A model generated the notes under the pieces. It searched no databases. It saw only the letters and a program-made list of their open reading frames with translations, and was not told the origin of the DNA. From Phytophthora colocasiae (lineage: Eukaryota > Oomycota > Peronosporomycetes > Peronosporales > Peronosporaceae), in the NCBI GenBank assembly GCA_018806915.1, contig JAGKQI010000059.1:62001-126000 (forward strand): a stretch of DNA of 64,000 bases, given 5' to 3'. Below are positions 29,307-39,178 of the stretch, piece after piece. Position 1 is the stretch's first letter, and every line of letters starts with the position of its first letter. Position numbers and translations under genes: made by a program.

Positions 29307-30373
29307 AACAATTGGCGCGACGTAGAGACTTGGATGATCTTCGCTTGTAACAACCGTTTGATCAGATCCGAGAGTTTCTCGGGATACTGCGGTGCCACTT
29401 TACGTACTCGCTGGGCGATCGGCTTGGCGTCTCCCATATCAATGTCACAGATCGCGCCCACGGCAGGCGGTGGCAAGGCGTTACCCTTCCCGACCAGCAG
29501 GTGCTTGTACCTCCAGATCTCGTTCGCCAGTCGTCGGATGTCCTCAGGCGTGTTGGAGGCTGGATCCCCCACTTGGAGATCCTCGATCTTCACTTCGACC
29601 GTTGCCGTCACCACCTCGGGTAGCACTGCCATCTCCTTCCCGAGATCCTCCGCGTAGGATCCGCCATCCTCGTGAACGAATACACCAGTGTCGACATGAT
29701 CTCCTGCAGTACAGGGATCCGGCCGAGACTTAGCAACGGGATCCGCTGATCCGACCGTCGAGTCTGACAGGGTAGCGGCACCAGGATCCGGCTGGGCACC
29801 AACCTCGAGATCCGGCTGGGATTCAGCCACGAGACCCGGTTGGGACCCAACCACGAAATCCTTCCAGCTTCCTCGTGGCGGGATCCGGTACTTGAGCGGC
29901 ACCTCCTTCGGCAGGTCCTCCGACGTCACTTCCTGCATCCCAACCACTTCCGACAGCGGCGGCGCTGTCGCTGAACTCCTTGAGGTCATCCGCGTAGGAC
30001 AATCACGTTTTTCGACGTCTATATGTCCATCTGTTTGATCATCCTCCGGAGTCCTGGCCGCTTCTCCGCGCGTCTTCATGCGTTGACGTAGGCCCCCATG
30101 CGCCGTTTCACTTTCGTCCATTCTTCTCGGGCGCTTTGAGTCTTCAACCTTGCCTTCGCGCGCACCATCGTCTTCGCCTTGCTGAGGCGCATCTGTAGCG
30201 CCCTTGGTACACGCGTAGATCGCCCTAGGTGCCTCGCAATCGGCTGCGCCCTTCCTGCTGGCCGTCTCCGCCGCTCGCTCATATTCGTGTGAATATGAGG
30301 AGCTCAGATCCTCACTAAGTGCGGAATCAGACGACCGTTCAGGCCTGCCCCGTCCTTGTCGCATGTGCGACAC
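29303..30373 (-). CDS. C1 protease-RT linker and RT fingers
   Basis: 356-codon frame of low-complexity acidic linker with PDP/SQPDLE repeats, then NTPEDIRRLANEIWRYKHLL, AICDIDMGDAKPIAQRVRK and PEKLSDLIKRLLQAKII, the N-terminal RT fingers. The frame is lost just before the VVIIKKN block. Its mirror copy is 33984-35054. Confidence 0.7.
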   Translation of the reverse strand: MSHMRQGRGRPERSSDSALSEDLSSSYSHEYERAAETASRKGAADCEAPRAIYACTKGATDAPQQGEDDGAREGKVEDSKRPRRMDESETAHGGLRQRMKTRGEAARTPEDDQTDGHIDVEKRDCPTRMTSRSSATAPPLSEVVGMQEVTSEDLPKEVPLKYRIPPRGSWKDFVVGSQPGLVAESQPDLEVGAQPDPGAATLSDSTVGSADPVAKSRPDPCTAGDHVDTGVFVHEDGGSYAEDLGKEMAVLPEVVTATVEVKIEDLQVGDPASNTPEDIRRLANEIWRYKHLLVGKGNALPPPAVGAICDIDMGDAKPIAQRVRKVAPQYPEKLSDLIKRLLQAKIIQVSTSRQLL

Positions 30374-31715
30374 CGATCTTCAAGCTGTGTCCCGTAGGGG
30401 TCCAACTTCGCTTGTAGGTGTCGTTGCGAGGCGTGGAGCATCTCATTCGAAAGGTCTTGAGCCGGCGCGCATAATGGTCGCTCTCCGAGCTCCTGGGCAT
30501 TCCTGTGAGCTGCGGGGCACCCCGAAACATGATGCGTGACTGTGCCACCTGAATGATGGTCACCTGTCTCATGATTATGAGGCGACCCTTCGGCACCATC
30601 ATCCCGGCTTTGTGTAGAGACAGGGCAGCCCTCCGGATCTTCAAGCGGTCGTGTCGACGCGGGCACTTTGGCTTCTAGAGCTCCGTTAGAAGCGTGCGAT
30701 GGCTTGTTAGACGCGCCTTGCTTTGCGCTACATGCCCATACCAACCTTGGAAGTGGTGCATGCATATTCTCCCCAGGCGCCCCAAAACGTCGTATCCGAC
30801 TGATTTGTAGGAGTAATAGTCATCACCGTCGCGCAGACATGTTGCCGATCCTCAACGGCGATGTCCAGTCTCTGACCAGAGACAGTACACACCGTCGGAT
30901 CTTCAATCAGGCGGATTCCGTCTCGCCAGTTGACCGTCCCTTTAAGGATCCGGTCCGACATAGGTGGCGAGCCAGGACGGGGGGTCACAACAAATGCATG
31001 GATGGGGCGCTTCAGGATCCCCTTCGGCTCTGCGTACTTCGGCCGATCCACCGTTGGCTCAAGCTCCTAAGGCTCCTTCGGACGCGGTGCCGGTGGGATC
31101 TTTGTCGTGGCACTCATGGCAAGATTCTGCCATTCGTGGTAGCGCCTGGATCCGACGGAGATGAAGCCTGGAGTACGAGGAACGTGATCCCCGGCCAGCC
31201 ACAGGCCAATCTCTTCGTTGTGGTTGAGAGAGACCGCCTTCTCACTGATGTTGGTAAGTTGTAAATATCGGATCTTGCCTGGGCCATGTGCTAACGTCGG
31301 TACCCATTGCTTGCCTCTTCGTAGCCACAGCTTCTCGTACTTCTTAAAATGGATCTGGTCCGGTTGCTCGAAGGTCTCGCCAGGCTCCAGTCGTATACCT
31401 TCCTGGAGGAGTAGCAGACGAGCTCGGCCGCTGAAGATCTGCCGTCGCCCATGGAGTCACACACGGATCTCGTCGTGCAAGCACACGGATCCGTCGCCCA
31501 GGTCAAGTCGGATCCCGGCCGGTACCATGAACTCTATGCCGAGGATCGCATCGCAGTCAGGTGGAAGATCTTCGCCGACCCAGACGACGCAGAATACACC
31601 AAGTACCCAGCTAAGGTAACCTTGATCCCTGTTTTGTCTGCTGCAATTTACAGCTGCTCACCAATCAATTCCGAGGCATTTTGGTGTTTGACTAGTATCA
31701 ATCTGGGATCTAACA
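30374..31715 (-). pseudogene. C1 protease region, broken
   Basis: Minus-strand frames carry PKGILKRPIHAFVVTPRPG (linker) and, closer to 31440-31715, protease fragments equivalent to GIEFMVPAGI and the region after it seen in C2 (54669-55022). Multiple frame breaks; the catalytic DTG/DSG segment is lost at the inversion point. Plus-strand ORFs here (such as 30668-31264) recur only because the whole arm is duplicated. Confidence 0.55.
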
Positions 31716-31849
31716 TTACTCGACGCGAGCACGTTAACACTTCATCGAGACGATGCACATTACTCCGACTTGCAGACGCGGATCAACTCGAAGACGTACT
31801 ACGGCCCTAAGATCGCGCGAGATACAGACAGAAAAAGCCGTCGTCAGGA

Positions 31850-32353
31850 TCCAGCAAGTTCTAGCCGAAGACTACGACGGCCCCGCAGCCAACCAGTCCG
31901 ACGCGTGCGAACCGCTTTATGCAAATTATAGAATCTGAGGGATCCGACTCCGAAGACTCCAGATCCGATGGTGAGCTCCGCAGAGCATACGTAGCAGCCT
32001 CGAGTGACCGATTACCTCGACGTCAGCGGGATCAGCAGTGACCAAGACGGGAACTTCGGATCCTAAGAAGGACCCAGATCCAGCGTTTTACCGATGAAGG
32101 ACAGCGCTGCTCGCACTGCAGATCCATGAAACATTTGGATCTTGGCTGTTGGAAGCGTCTCACCTGCCAGAAGTGCGGCAAGAGGGGTCACTCGTCGGAT
32201 CGTTGCTTCTTCTTATGCCGCGGCTGCGGAAAACTTCCCGACCACGGCAAGTATCAAATTGACAACCTCATCCGGCAGTGGTTTGATCTAAGTAAGCACA
32301 TGCTTCCAGAAGCTACCGAGAAGATGTTTAACTACGACGCTCGCAGGGTTTAA
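31850..32353 (+). pseudogene. C3 Gag C-terminal part with zinc knuckles
   Basis: Reads EGSDSEDSRSDGELRRAYVA, then CSHCRSMKHLDLGC, CQKCGKRGHSSDRC and CRGCGK, followed by IRQWFDLSKHMLPEATEKMF. C2 has matching blocks (CSHCGSRKHTDLDC, CDKCGKRGHPTDRC). Frames before 32100 are broken. The third knuckle is changed (DHGKYQ in place of EAGGC), so its last Cys is missing. Confidence 0.7.
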
Positions 32354-32411
32354 TATGGTATGAGACGAGCGTTCAACGTCTTACAACTATACAAATGTAA
32401 ACAAGAAGGCC

Positions 32412-33092
32412 ATGGATCAAGTTAGCAATGAGCGAACGGATCTATTAGATAATAGATGTGAAATTCATAGGAAACGTACGGCTAGTGGTGTAAGCTTCCG
32501 CCCTACAGACGATGAGTACCAGAGATCCGAGATCGCTATGTCCTTGGATCTTATGCCTAGAGAGTCACGCGGGTACTGGAAGTACCATGTCCCCAGCAAA
32601 CACTTCAAGCAAGTCAAGGCAACGTGCAAGATTAACAACGCTAAGTCCACCGTGCTTCTTGACTCGGGATCTGAGGTGTCGATCATCGATACCGCCTTTG
32701 CTCGTAAAGTTGGATCCCAGATTGATACTAGTCAAACACACGGAATTTGTGAGCAGCTGTATATTGCAGCAGACAAAACAAGAATCAAGGTTACCTTAGC
32801 GCGACGTCTGGGTCGGCGAATATCTTCTACCTGACTGCGATGCGATCCTCGGCATGAAGTTCATGGTACCAGCCGGAACCCGACTCAACCTGGGCGACGG
32901 ATACGTGTGCTTGCACGACGAGATCCCTGTGACTCCATGGGTGACGGCAGATCTTCAGCGGCCGAGCTCGTCCGCTACTCCTCCAGGAAGGTATACGACT
33001 GGAGCCTTCTCAAGAAGTACGAGAAGCTGTGGCTACAAAGAGGCAAGCAATAGGTACCGACGTTAGCACATGGCCCAGGCAAGATCCGATAT
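32412..33092 (+). pseudogene. C3 protease
   Basis: Frame with ESRGYWKYHVPSKHFKQVKA, the catalytic TVLLDSGSEVSIIDTAFARK and RIKVTLARRLG; after a frame break near 32820 comes GMKFMVPAGTRLNLGDGYVCLHDE. D-S-G replaces the D-T-G of C2. A deletion of about 31 bases relative to C1 lies near 33015. Confidence 0.7.
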
Positions 33093-33983
33093 CTACAACT
33101 TACCAACATCAGTGAGAAGGCGGTCTCTCTCAACCACAACGTAGAGATTGGCCTGTGGCTGGTTGGGGATCACATTCCTCGTACTCCAGGCTTCATCTCC
33201 GTCGGATCCAGGCGCTACCACGAATGGCAGAATCTTGCCATGAGTGCCACGACAAAGATCCCACCGGCACCGCGTCCGAAGGAGCCTTAGGAGCTTGAGC
33301 CAACGGTGGATCGGCCGAAGTACGCAGAGCCGAAGGGGATCCTGAAGCGCCCCATCCATGCATTTGTTGTGACCCCCCGTCCTGGCTCGCCACCTATGTC
33401 GGACCGGATCCTTAAAGGGACGGTCAACTGGCGAGACGGAATCCGCCTGATTGAAGATCCGACGGTGTGTACTGTCTCTGGTCAGAGACTGGAAATCGCC
33501 GTTGAGGATCGGCAACATGTCTGCGCGACGGTGATGACTATTACTCCTACAAATCAGTCGGATACGACGTTTTGGGGCGCCTGGGGAGAATATGCATGCA
33601 CCACTTCCAAGGTTGGTATGGGCATGTAGCGCAAAGCAAGGCGCGTCTAACAAGCCATCGCACGCTTCTAACGGAGCTCTAGAAGCCAAAGTGCCCGCGT
33701 CGACACGACCGCTTGAAGATCCGGAGGGCTGCCCTGTCTCTACACAAAGCCGGGATGATGGTGCCGAAGGGTCGCCTCATAATCATGAGACAGGTGACCA
33801 TCATTCAGGTGGCACAGTCACGCATCATGTTTCGGGGTGCCCCGCAGCTCACAGGAATGCCCAGGAGCTCGGAGAGCGACCATTATGCGCGCCGGCTCAA
33901 GACCTTTCGAATGAGATGCTCCACGCCTCGCAACGACACCTACAAGCGAAGTTGGACCCCTACGGGACACAGCTTGAAGATCG
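33093..33983 (+). pseudogene. C3 protease-RT linker, first part
   Basis: Mirror of 30374-31264. Plus-strand frame 33306-33629 reads PKGILKRPIHAFVVTPRPG; frame 33592-34053 reads a linker with GTVTHHVSGCPAAHRN. Frames are not continuous. No separate gene is supported. Confidence 0.45.
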
Positions 33984-35054
33984 GTGTCGCACATGCGACA
34001 AGGACGGGGCAGGCCTGAACGGTCGTCTGATTCCGCACTTAGTGAGGATCTGAGCTCCTCATATTCACACGAATATGAGCGAGCGGCGGAGACGGCCAGC
34101 AGGAAGGGCGCAGCCGATTGCGAGGCACCCAGGGCGATCTACGCGTGTACCAAGGGCGCTACAGATGCGCCTCAGCAAGGCGAAGACGATGGTGCGCGCG
34201 AAGGCAAGGTTGAAGACTCAAAGCGCCCGAGAAGAATGGACGAAAGTGAAACGGCGCATGGGGGCCTACGTCAACGCATGAAGACGCGCGGAGAAGCGGC
34301 CAGGACTCCGGAGGATGATCAAACAGATGGACATATAGACGTCGAAAAACGTGATTGTCCTACGCGGATGACCTCAAGGAGTTCAGCGACAGCGCCGCCG
34401 CTGTCGGAAGTGGTTGGGATGCAGGAAGTGACGTCGGAGGACCTGCCGAAGGAGGTGCCGCTCAAGTACCGGATCCCGCCACGAGGAAGCTGGAAGGATT
34501 TCGTGGTTGGGTCCCAACCGGGTCTCGTGGCTGAATCCCAGCCGGATCTCGAGGTTGGTGCCCAGCCGGATCCTGGTGCCGCTACCCTGTCAGACTCGAC
34601 GGTCGGATCAGCGGATCCCGTTGCTAAGTCTCGGCCGGATCCCTGTACTGCAGGAGATCATGTCGACACTGGTGTATTCGTTCACGAGGATGGCGGATCC
34701 TACGCGGAGGATCTCGGGAAGGAGATGGCAGTGCTACCCGAGGTGGTGACGGCAACGGTCGAAGTGAAGATCGAGGATCTCCAAGTGGGGGATCCAGCCT
34801 CCAACACGCCTGAGGACATCCGACGACTGGCGAACGAGATCTGGAGGTACAAGCACCTGCTGGTCGGGAAGGGTAACGCCTTGCCACCGCCTGCCGTGGG
34901 CGCGATCTGTGACATTGATATGGGAGACGCCAAGCCGATCGCCCAGCGAGTACGTAAAGTGGCACCGCAGTATCCCGAGAAACTCTCGGATCTGATCAAA
35001 CGGTTGTTACAAGCGAAGATCATCCAAGTCTCTACGTCGCGCCAATTGTTGTGA
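33984..35054 (+). CDS. C3 linker and RT fingers
   Basis: 356-codon frame with the same protein as 29303-30373 of C1: acidic linker, then RT fingers AICDIDMGDAKPIAQRVRK. The frame breaks before VVIIKKNSVDIRLCIDYRLV. Confidence 0.7.
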   Translation: MSHMRQGRGRPERSSDSALSEDLSSSYSHEYERAAETASRKGAADCEAPRAIYACTKGATDAPQQGEDDGAREGKVEDSKRPRRMDESETAHGGLRQRMKTRGEAARTPEDDQTDGHIDVEKRDCPTRMTSRSSATAPPLSEVVGMQEVTSEDLPKEVPLKYRIPPRGSWKDFVVGSQPGLVAESQPDLEVGAQPDPGAATLSDSTVGSADPVAKSRPDPCTAGDHVDTGVFVHEDGGSYAEDLGKEMAVLPEVVTATVEVKIEDLQVGDPASNTPEDIRRLANEIWRYKHLLVGKGNALPPPAVGAICDIDMGDAKPIAQRVRKVAPQYPEKLSDLIKRLLQAKIIQVSTSRQLL

Positions 35055-36114
35055 TCATTAAGAAGAACAGCGTTGACATCAGGCTCTGCATCGATTACAG
35101 GCTGGTGAATAGCTTGACAAGGCTGATGGTATATCCTATGCCTCTCATCAATGATCTACTACTGTTCTCTCGATATGGCTAGTGGTTTTTGGGTTGTCTC
35201 TATGACGGATCGCGCAAGGGCCATCTCGGCATTTATCACCCCGTTTGGATTGTTTGAGTGGAACCGAATGCCGTTTGGTCTCAAGAATGCCCCGCAGATC
35301 TACCAGCGTTTGTTGTGCAACGCACTCTATGGATTCCTACGGATCATGCCCACGGCCGGATCCGGATCCGTGTTGGATCTATTCCGAGACGGGATCCCAG
35401 AGACGAACGGTGAACAGTCCGTACTTGGACGAGATCGTATATTGAAGACATCTTAGTGACCGCTAGATCCTGGGATCACCTGTGTGAACGAGTGCGTTTG
35501 CTGCTAGAAGCTTGTGACAAGTGGAACTTATCGATCAGCGTGGCCAAAACATTTTGGGGCCTGAAGAAAGTGGATTACTTGGGACATCGAGTGTCTGGTG
35601 ATGGACTAGAAGCGCATCCGAAGGATCGAGAAGCGCTGGTGGATCTCGCACTCCGGAGATCACTGAGGGCCATGCAATCCTTCCTAGGTAGCTTGAACTA
35701 CTACGCTCGGTTCATCGAGGACATGACGGTTTACGCATCGGTACTCTACGAACTGAGGGAGGTCGACTTCGCGGAGTTGAGATCATGCCGCAAGATCCCG
35801 CGGTCAATTGACCCCGTAGTCGAGGATCCGAAGGATCCAACAGATCCGAGAGGTCCAGATGAGAAGTGGATCCGTGCTTCAGCCGTGAACTATGGGATCG
35901 TAGAGAAGGAAGTATTGGCTCTGCTGAGGATCTTGGATCTCGGATATTCCATGTTGGTTGGACGACGGATCCGGATCCTGACCAGGCACTCTACCCTCGG
36001 ATTGTTGTTATGTTCTACCGGACTACAAGGAAGGTTGGGCCAATGGGCAGCGCTGTTATCACCTTGGACCTTGGAGATCACGAAGTGTACAAAAGGGGAG
36101 GACGAGATCCTCGG
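35055..36114 (+). pseudogene. C3 RT and partial RNase H
   Basis: Retains CIDYRLVNSLTRLM, SLDMASGFWVVSM (motif A), MPFGLKNAPQIYQR and thumb (KVDYLGHRVSGDGLEAHPKD, SFLGSLNYYARFIED). A base change before the active-site loop puts it in another frame (Y-I-E-D). The first half of RNase H is deleted at about 35883; EKEVLALLRILDLG and HSTLGLLLCSTGLQGRLGQW remain. Ends at a B1 LTR fragment. Confidence 0.75.
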
Positions 36115-36116
36115 AT

Positions 36117-36189
36117 CAATGCACACGAACACCCAATAATGTGGTTCGCTCATGTAGCCATTGGTGTGTACAGCACACCAAGGTCTGAG
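36117..36189. repeat. B1 LTR fragment
   Basis: About 73 bases matching 36518-36591 inside the adjacent LTR (ATGCACACGAAC...CCAAGGTCTGAG). It sits between C3 and the full LTR, separated from the LTR by 22 unrelated bases. Confidence 0.7.
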
Positions 36190-36211
36190 ACAGCATCAAT
36201 CAGAAAGCTAC

Positions 36212-36671
36212 TGTAATGGGTCTACTTAGACCCACTAGGTGGCGTACACGTGCGCTTACGTGTATGAGGAAGCGTGCAATTAGAATAGACTTAATTTAAG
36301 TATGCTTATTTAAATAAGTATAGTTAAATCAAATATAACTAAATTAAACTGCAAAATACCGTAAAATGAGAACTGTTATTGAATTTGGCATTAGCCAATT
36401 ATGGACCTCCTAAAACTGATTGTTATTTATTTCTAATGGGTCTGCCAACGTATGGTTGGCAGAAACTCTGCTCAGTGATTGGTAGAAATCCGTTACTTTC
36501 TACCAATAATATGCACAAATGCACACGAACCACCCAATAATGTGGTTCGCTCATGTAGCCATTGGTGTGTACAGCACACCAAGGTCTGAGGCCCATTTCC
36601 AACCTCTAACAGTTATCCTAACTGTTAGGGTTACAAGTGGTACAACCACTTGTACATGTAACCCCGTTACA
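36212..36671 (-). repeat. B1b 3' LTR, 460 bp
   Basis: Same length and very similar to 15379-15838, with scattered substitutions. The 22-nt palindrome of B1a carries a mismatch here. Followed by a duplicated ACACCATCCCCCCGTT block, which on the element strand forms a G-rich polypurine-like tract. Confidence 0.9.
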
Positions 36672-36788
36672 CCATCCCCCCGTTACACCATCCCCCCGTT
36701 AAGATTCGAAGTATCGGTCTCGATACGTCAATTAACAGAACTTGACAAGACCGTCAAGTTCCCGAGAGAAATTCGAGTTCATTTCGCA

Positions 36789-37763
36789 ATGGACTCGCCA
36801 ACGCCCACGTCTCCGTCCGCTTCTGCGAACGCGCAAGCCTCCCCTGCTGCCTCTGCAGCAGGAACAACAACCTCAGCAGTGCCCACTAGCACCGCTGCTT
36901 CTAGCGGTCCGACAGAGAAGCTCTGTCACCAAATGCCATACTCTCCACAAGGAGAAACACGGGAAGAAGAAGAAGTCTTCTTCCCTAGCAGAGATCAAAC
37001 ACCCTGCTGGCGTATCGCGAGCGCGTTGCTGCAGCTCGCGATCGCTACTACACTTACACCACTCGTGGTAAGTGTGAACGCCTCCATGATCTGTCCATGG
37101 AAGCGGGGATCCAATGTGCCGTTCCCTTTGGCAACACGCCTCTCTGAAAGTGATCTCCTGGGGTACACGGTTGTCCATGTACTTGATCACATCAAGGAGC
37201 TTCGTGGTCGTCTCGTGCCACGCGAAGCTCCGAGTGCTGTGGCTGACCGCAGCACTCCTCGTGCAGGGCTTACCCCTGCAAGTTATGGTGGGCTTCGTAC
37301 GCCCTCACCATTTCCGGAACGTCCTCCATCAGGACGTTCCGCGGCTCCCACGTATCTCGATGGGGAGGAAATCCTCTCCAACGAATACGAAAACGAACCT
37401 CTTGAGAGTTCGTTCTCTTATGATCCACGATCCGCTCAACAATCCAGCGGATCGCTCCACGCGCGTCGCGCAACGGCGGCGGAGGGGGCGGGAACACTCC
37501 CTCCGTATGGTCACCGCTATGACGATGACGATCGTGCCCTGCACGATCGAGTTGCTGCGCTGGAGCAGACACAGAGCGCTGAGATAGCTGCTCTGAAGCA
37601 GGAGGTTCGTGTTCTCCGTGCTGAGGTCTGCGAGGCAGCTTAGACTGCCTCGAACCTCTCGTCCGGTCTTGGGACGAGAGTGAACCGGTTGATCGACCGC
37701 GTTGACGGTCTCGAGAAGGCCTTCCAGGCCTCTCGCACTCCTCAGTCGGACTACCAACCCTAG
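36789..37763 (+). pseudogene. B1b antisense accessory gene
   Basis: Plus-strand gene starting at ATG 36789, 117 bases inside the LTR: MDSPTPTSPSASANAQASPA, a Ser/Ala/Pro-rich N-terminus like that in B5. Middle: SESDLLGYTVVHVLDHIKEL. C-terminal coiled coil: DRALHDRVAALEQTQSAE, IAALKQEVRVLRAEV. An in-frame TAG at 37641 is followed by in-frame coil-like sequence (TRVNRLIDRVDGLEKAFQA) to 37763. Segments near 36960-37140 look better in another frame, so a compensating frameshift pair is likely. It overlaps the pol 3' end from 37270 on. Function unknown. Confidence 0.55.
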
Positions 37764-38283
37764 GTAGTCCGTGCTGCACGTACGGCTTCAACCGCCCAAC
37801 GTAGAAGGTCGGGTGGAGCCTCATGCTGGATGGTATGTCCAGCCGGTACGCGTTGCCGTGCCGTTCAAGTACTTTGAACGGCCCAATGAATCTTGGAGCA
37901 AGCTTGCTTGCTCCAAAGTCAGACACTGCATGTTTAGGCAGCTTTTGTGTAGCTAACAAAACTAATGAACACTTTTTGAATTCATTTATGTTGCCCCTAC
38001 CAACATTATCAGCGTTCAGCTTCTGTCGATCGACAGAAGCTGCGATAGCATCCTGGACAAACCGTATGACGGCTTGTCTTCGCTGGACAAAGTCTAGCGC
38101 ACCCGAGCTGAATCCTTTCAGCTTGTCGCCTTTGTCAGCAGCAGGCCCTGCCTGCTCGCTATCTTCTCTCATGTCTGTGCCCGGCACAGACATCGCGCGC
38201 TCGTTCCTACTAGAACGAGACGTCGCAGCTGCTATCAGATGCATTCTGCGGTTGTTCGGACGCAACCGTAGATCCTCCCCCAC
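37270..38283 (-). CDS. pol: B1b Pol C-terminus with chromodomain
   Basis: 337-codon frame: KCSLVLLATQKLPKHA, RFIGPFKVLERHGNAYRLD (GPF/Y), YVGRLKPYVQHG, a Ser/Arg/Gln-rich linker, then the chromodomain IVERIVDHKRTNSQEVRFRI and RWRGFPPHRDTWEP. It ends at the true pol stop, giving the piece missing from B1a. Confidence 0.85.
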   Translation of the reverse strand: MGEDLRLRPNNRRMHLIAAATSRSSRNERAMSVPGTDMREDSEQAGPAADKGDKLKGFSSGALDFVQRRQAVIRFVQDAIAASVDRQKLNADNVGRGNINEFKKCSLVLLATQKLPKHAVSDFGASKLAPRFIGPFKVLERHGNAYRLDIPSSMRLHPTFYVGRLKPYVQHGLPRVGSPTEECERPGRPSRDRQRGRSTGSLSSQDRTRGSRQSKLPRRPQHGEHEPPASEQLSQRSVSAPAQQLDRAGHDRHRHSGDHTEGVFPPPPPPLRDARGAIRWIVERIVDHKRTNSQEVRFRIRWRGFPPHRDTWEPRNVLMEDVPEMVRAYEAHHNLQG

Positions 38284-38704
38284 TTAAGGAGGAAGCTACC
38301 CCACCGAGCATGCTCGGCAATCGTGGATGCCTCATGGCATTCACGTAGAACGGTGTATGCCCTGTCGAGGCATGCACCGAGTTGTTGATGGCAAACTCTG
38401 CCATCGGCAAGCACTCGCTCCAGTGCGGGAACGAGTGAGCGTAGCTCTTCAGCGTGTCACCCAGTACGCAGTTGACACGTTCTTCTGCCCGTCCGTCTGC
38501 GGATGATCCGCAGTCAACATTGATAACTGTGAACCAAGAAGTGTAAACACTTCTTGCCAGAACCGCGCTGTGAAGCGTGGATCACGGTCCGACACAATGA
38601 GGAGCGGCATGCCATGGTGTTTGAACACCATGTCAACAAACAGTCGCCGGGACGGCAGAAAGATGAACCATCTTGCTGAATCTGTCCACAAAGACAACGA
38701 TGCC
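38210..38704 (-). pseudogene. B1b integrase core fragment
   Basis: Frames with VSDRDPRFTARFWQEVFTLL, TADHPQTDGQ and AEFAINNSVHASTG, separated from the C-terminus and from each other by indels. Compared with B1a about 50 bases are missing near 38645. Truncated by D1. Confidence 0.7.
38272..38286 (-). other. Internal polypurine tract-like copy in B1b
   Basis: Minus strand TTAAGTGGGGGAGGAT, same place as in B1a. Confidence 0.4.
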
Positions 38705-39121
38705 TGTAACGGGGTTACACGGCGCTGCGCGCCTTAGCTACAGTTGGTGTGGTATACACCGACCAGGTCACACGTCACAGATCTGTGTTTGACATATCGC
38801 ATCTCACACGTCACATATGTAGCCATTTGATGGCAGTAAGCTCAGAGCCACACATTACATTTGATTAGGATTTAGTACATGTATGCTAGATACTAAATCC
38901 ATTACATTTAGGACTAGGGCAATAAAAGTCAATATAATTCAGTTTGCATTTTACATAATTAGTGTTAGTTCCTTTATTATAGGGACACTGATTGTGTGAG
39001 TCCCGTATTTAGTGGACTACTTGGTTCTTGTATAGAACCGAAGGCTAGTGCCTTGCGAGCAGGACTCTACGAGTCAACTAAACTTCCTCTGTGCCGTGCA
39101 CACCTACGCAGCCCCGCTGCA
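38705..39121 (+). repeat. D1 5' LTR, 417 bp
   Basis: Starts TGTAACGGGGTTACA, ends CCGCTGCA. Rich in hairpins, for example 10-bp stem GGATTTAGTA/TACTAAATCC at 38868-38900 and GGTTCT/AGAACC. About 95 percent like 42023-42432 by eye. Confidence 0.88.
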
Positions 39122-39123
39122 TC

Positions 39124-39140
39124 TGGTAGCACTCGTAGTC
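39124..39140 (+). other. D1 primer-binding site
   Basis: TGGTAGCACTCGTAGTC two bases after the LTR. Confidence 0.8.
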
Positions 39141-39178
39141 AATCCAACTCCTGAGTTGAAGACTGTTTCTCTGTGAGA

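Larger units (their letters stand above)
15839..31715 (-). mobile_element. C1 element (A/C lineage Ty3/Gypsy), interrupted by B5
   Basis: Minus-strand remains of one element: LTR-like 3' part (15839-16990), 3' non-coding part, integrase end and core to 19192, then, beyond the nested B5 element, integrase start, second RNase H, RNase H, RT, linker and protease to 31715. The CAGCA duplication either side of B5 and the continuous homology to C2 show both halves are one copy. gag is absent; at 31715 the sequence turns into the opposite-strand C3 element. Pol has many frame breaks, lacks RT motif A and has YIED instead of YIDD, so it is dead. Confidence 0.8.
28187..31715. repeat. Left arm of large inverted repeat
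   Basis: Inverted copy of 32706-36114. For 29303-31264 the paired coordinates sum to 64357 with only a few differences (the 356-codon linker frames are identical). Towards the centre identity drops to roughly 90 percent and the arms have unequal deletions. Spacer is about 1 kb. Confidence 0.9.
31716..36114 (+). mobile_element. C3 element (A/C lineage), partial, head-to-head with C1
   Basis: Plus-strand order gag C-terminus, protease, linker, RT, RNase H. It lacks everything before gag C-terminus and stops within RNase H at about 36114, where a B1 LTR fragment begins. It shares the RT YIED change and linker sequence with C1, so both arms derive from one copy or were homogenised. Confidence 0.8.
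32706..36114. repeat. Right arm of large inverted repeat
   Basis: Inverted copy of 28187-31715; see the left arm. It lacks about 185 bp near 35883 that the left arm has, while the left arm lacks about 125 bp present here at 35080-35205. Confidence 0.9.
36212..38704 (-). mobile_element. B1b chromovirus, 3' part only
   Basis: Same family as B1a. Contains 3' LTR, antisense accessory gene, pol 3' end with chromodomain and part of the integrase. Cut at 38704 by the D1 LTR, in the middle of the integrase core. Confidence 0.85.

Noticed and set aside
30668..31264. Plus-strand ORF of 198 codons that recurs at 33093-33689
   Set aside because: It recurs only because the whole arm is duplicated; it is antisense to the pol linker and has no coding features of its own.
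36672..36705. Duplicated ACACCATCCCCCCGTT as a target-site duplication
   Set aside because: It is internal to the element next to the LTR and longer than the 5-bp Ty3/Gypsy duplication; more likely a polypurine-tract duplication.
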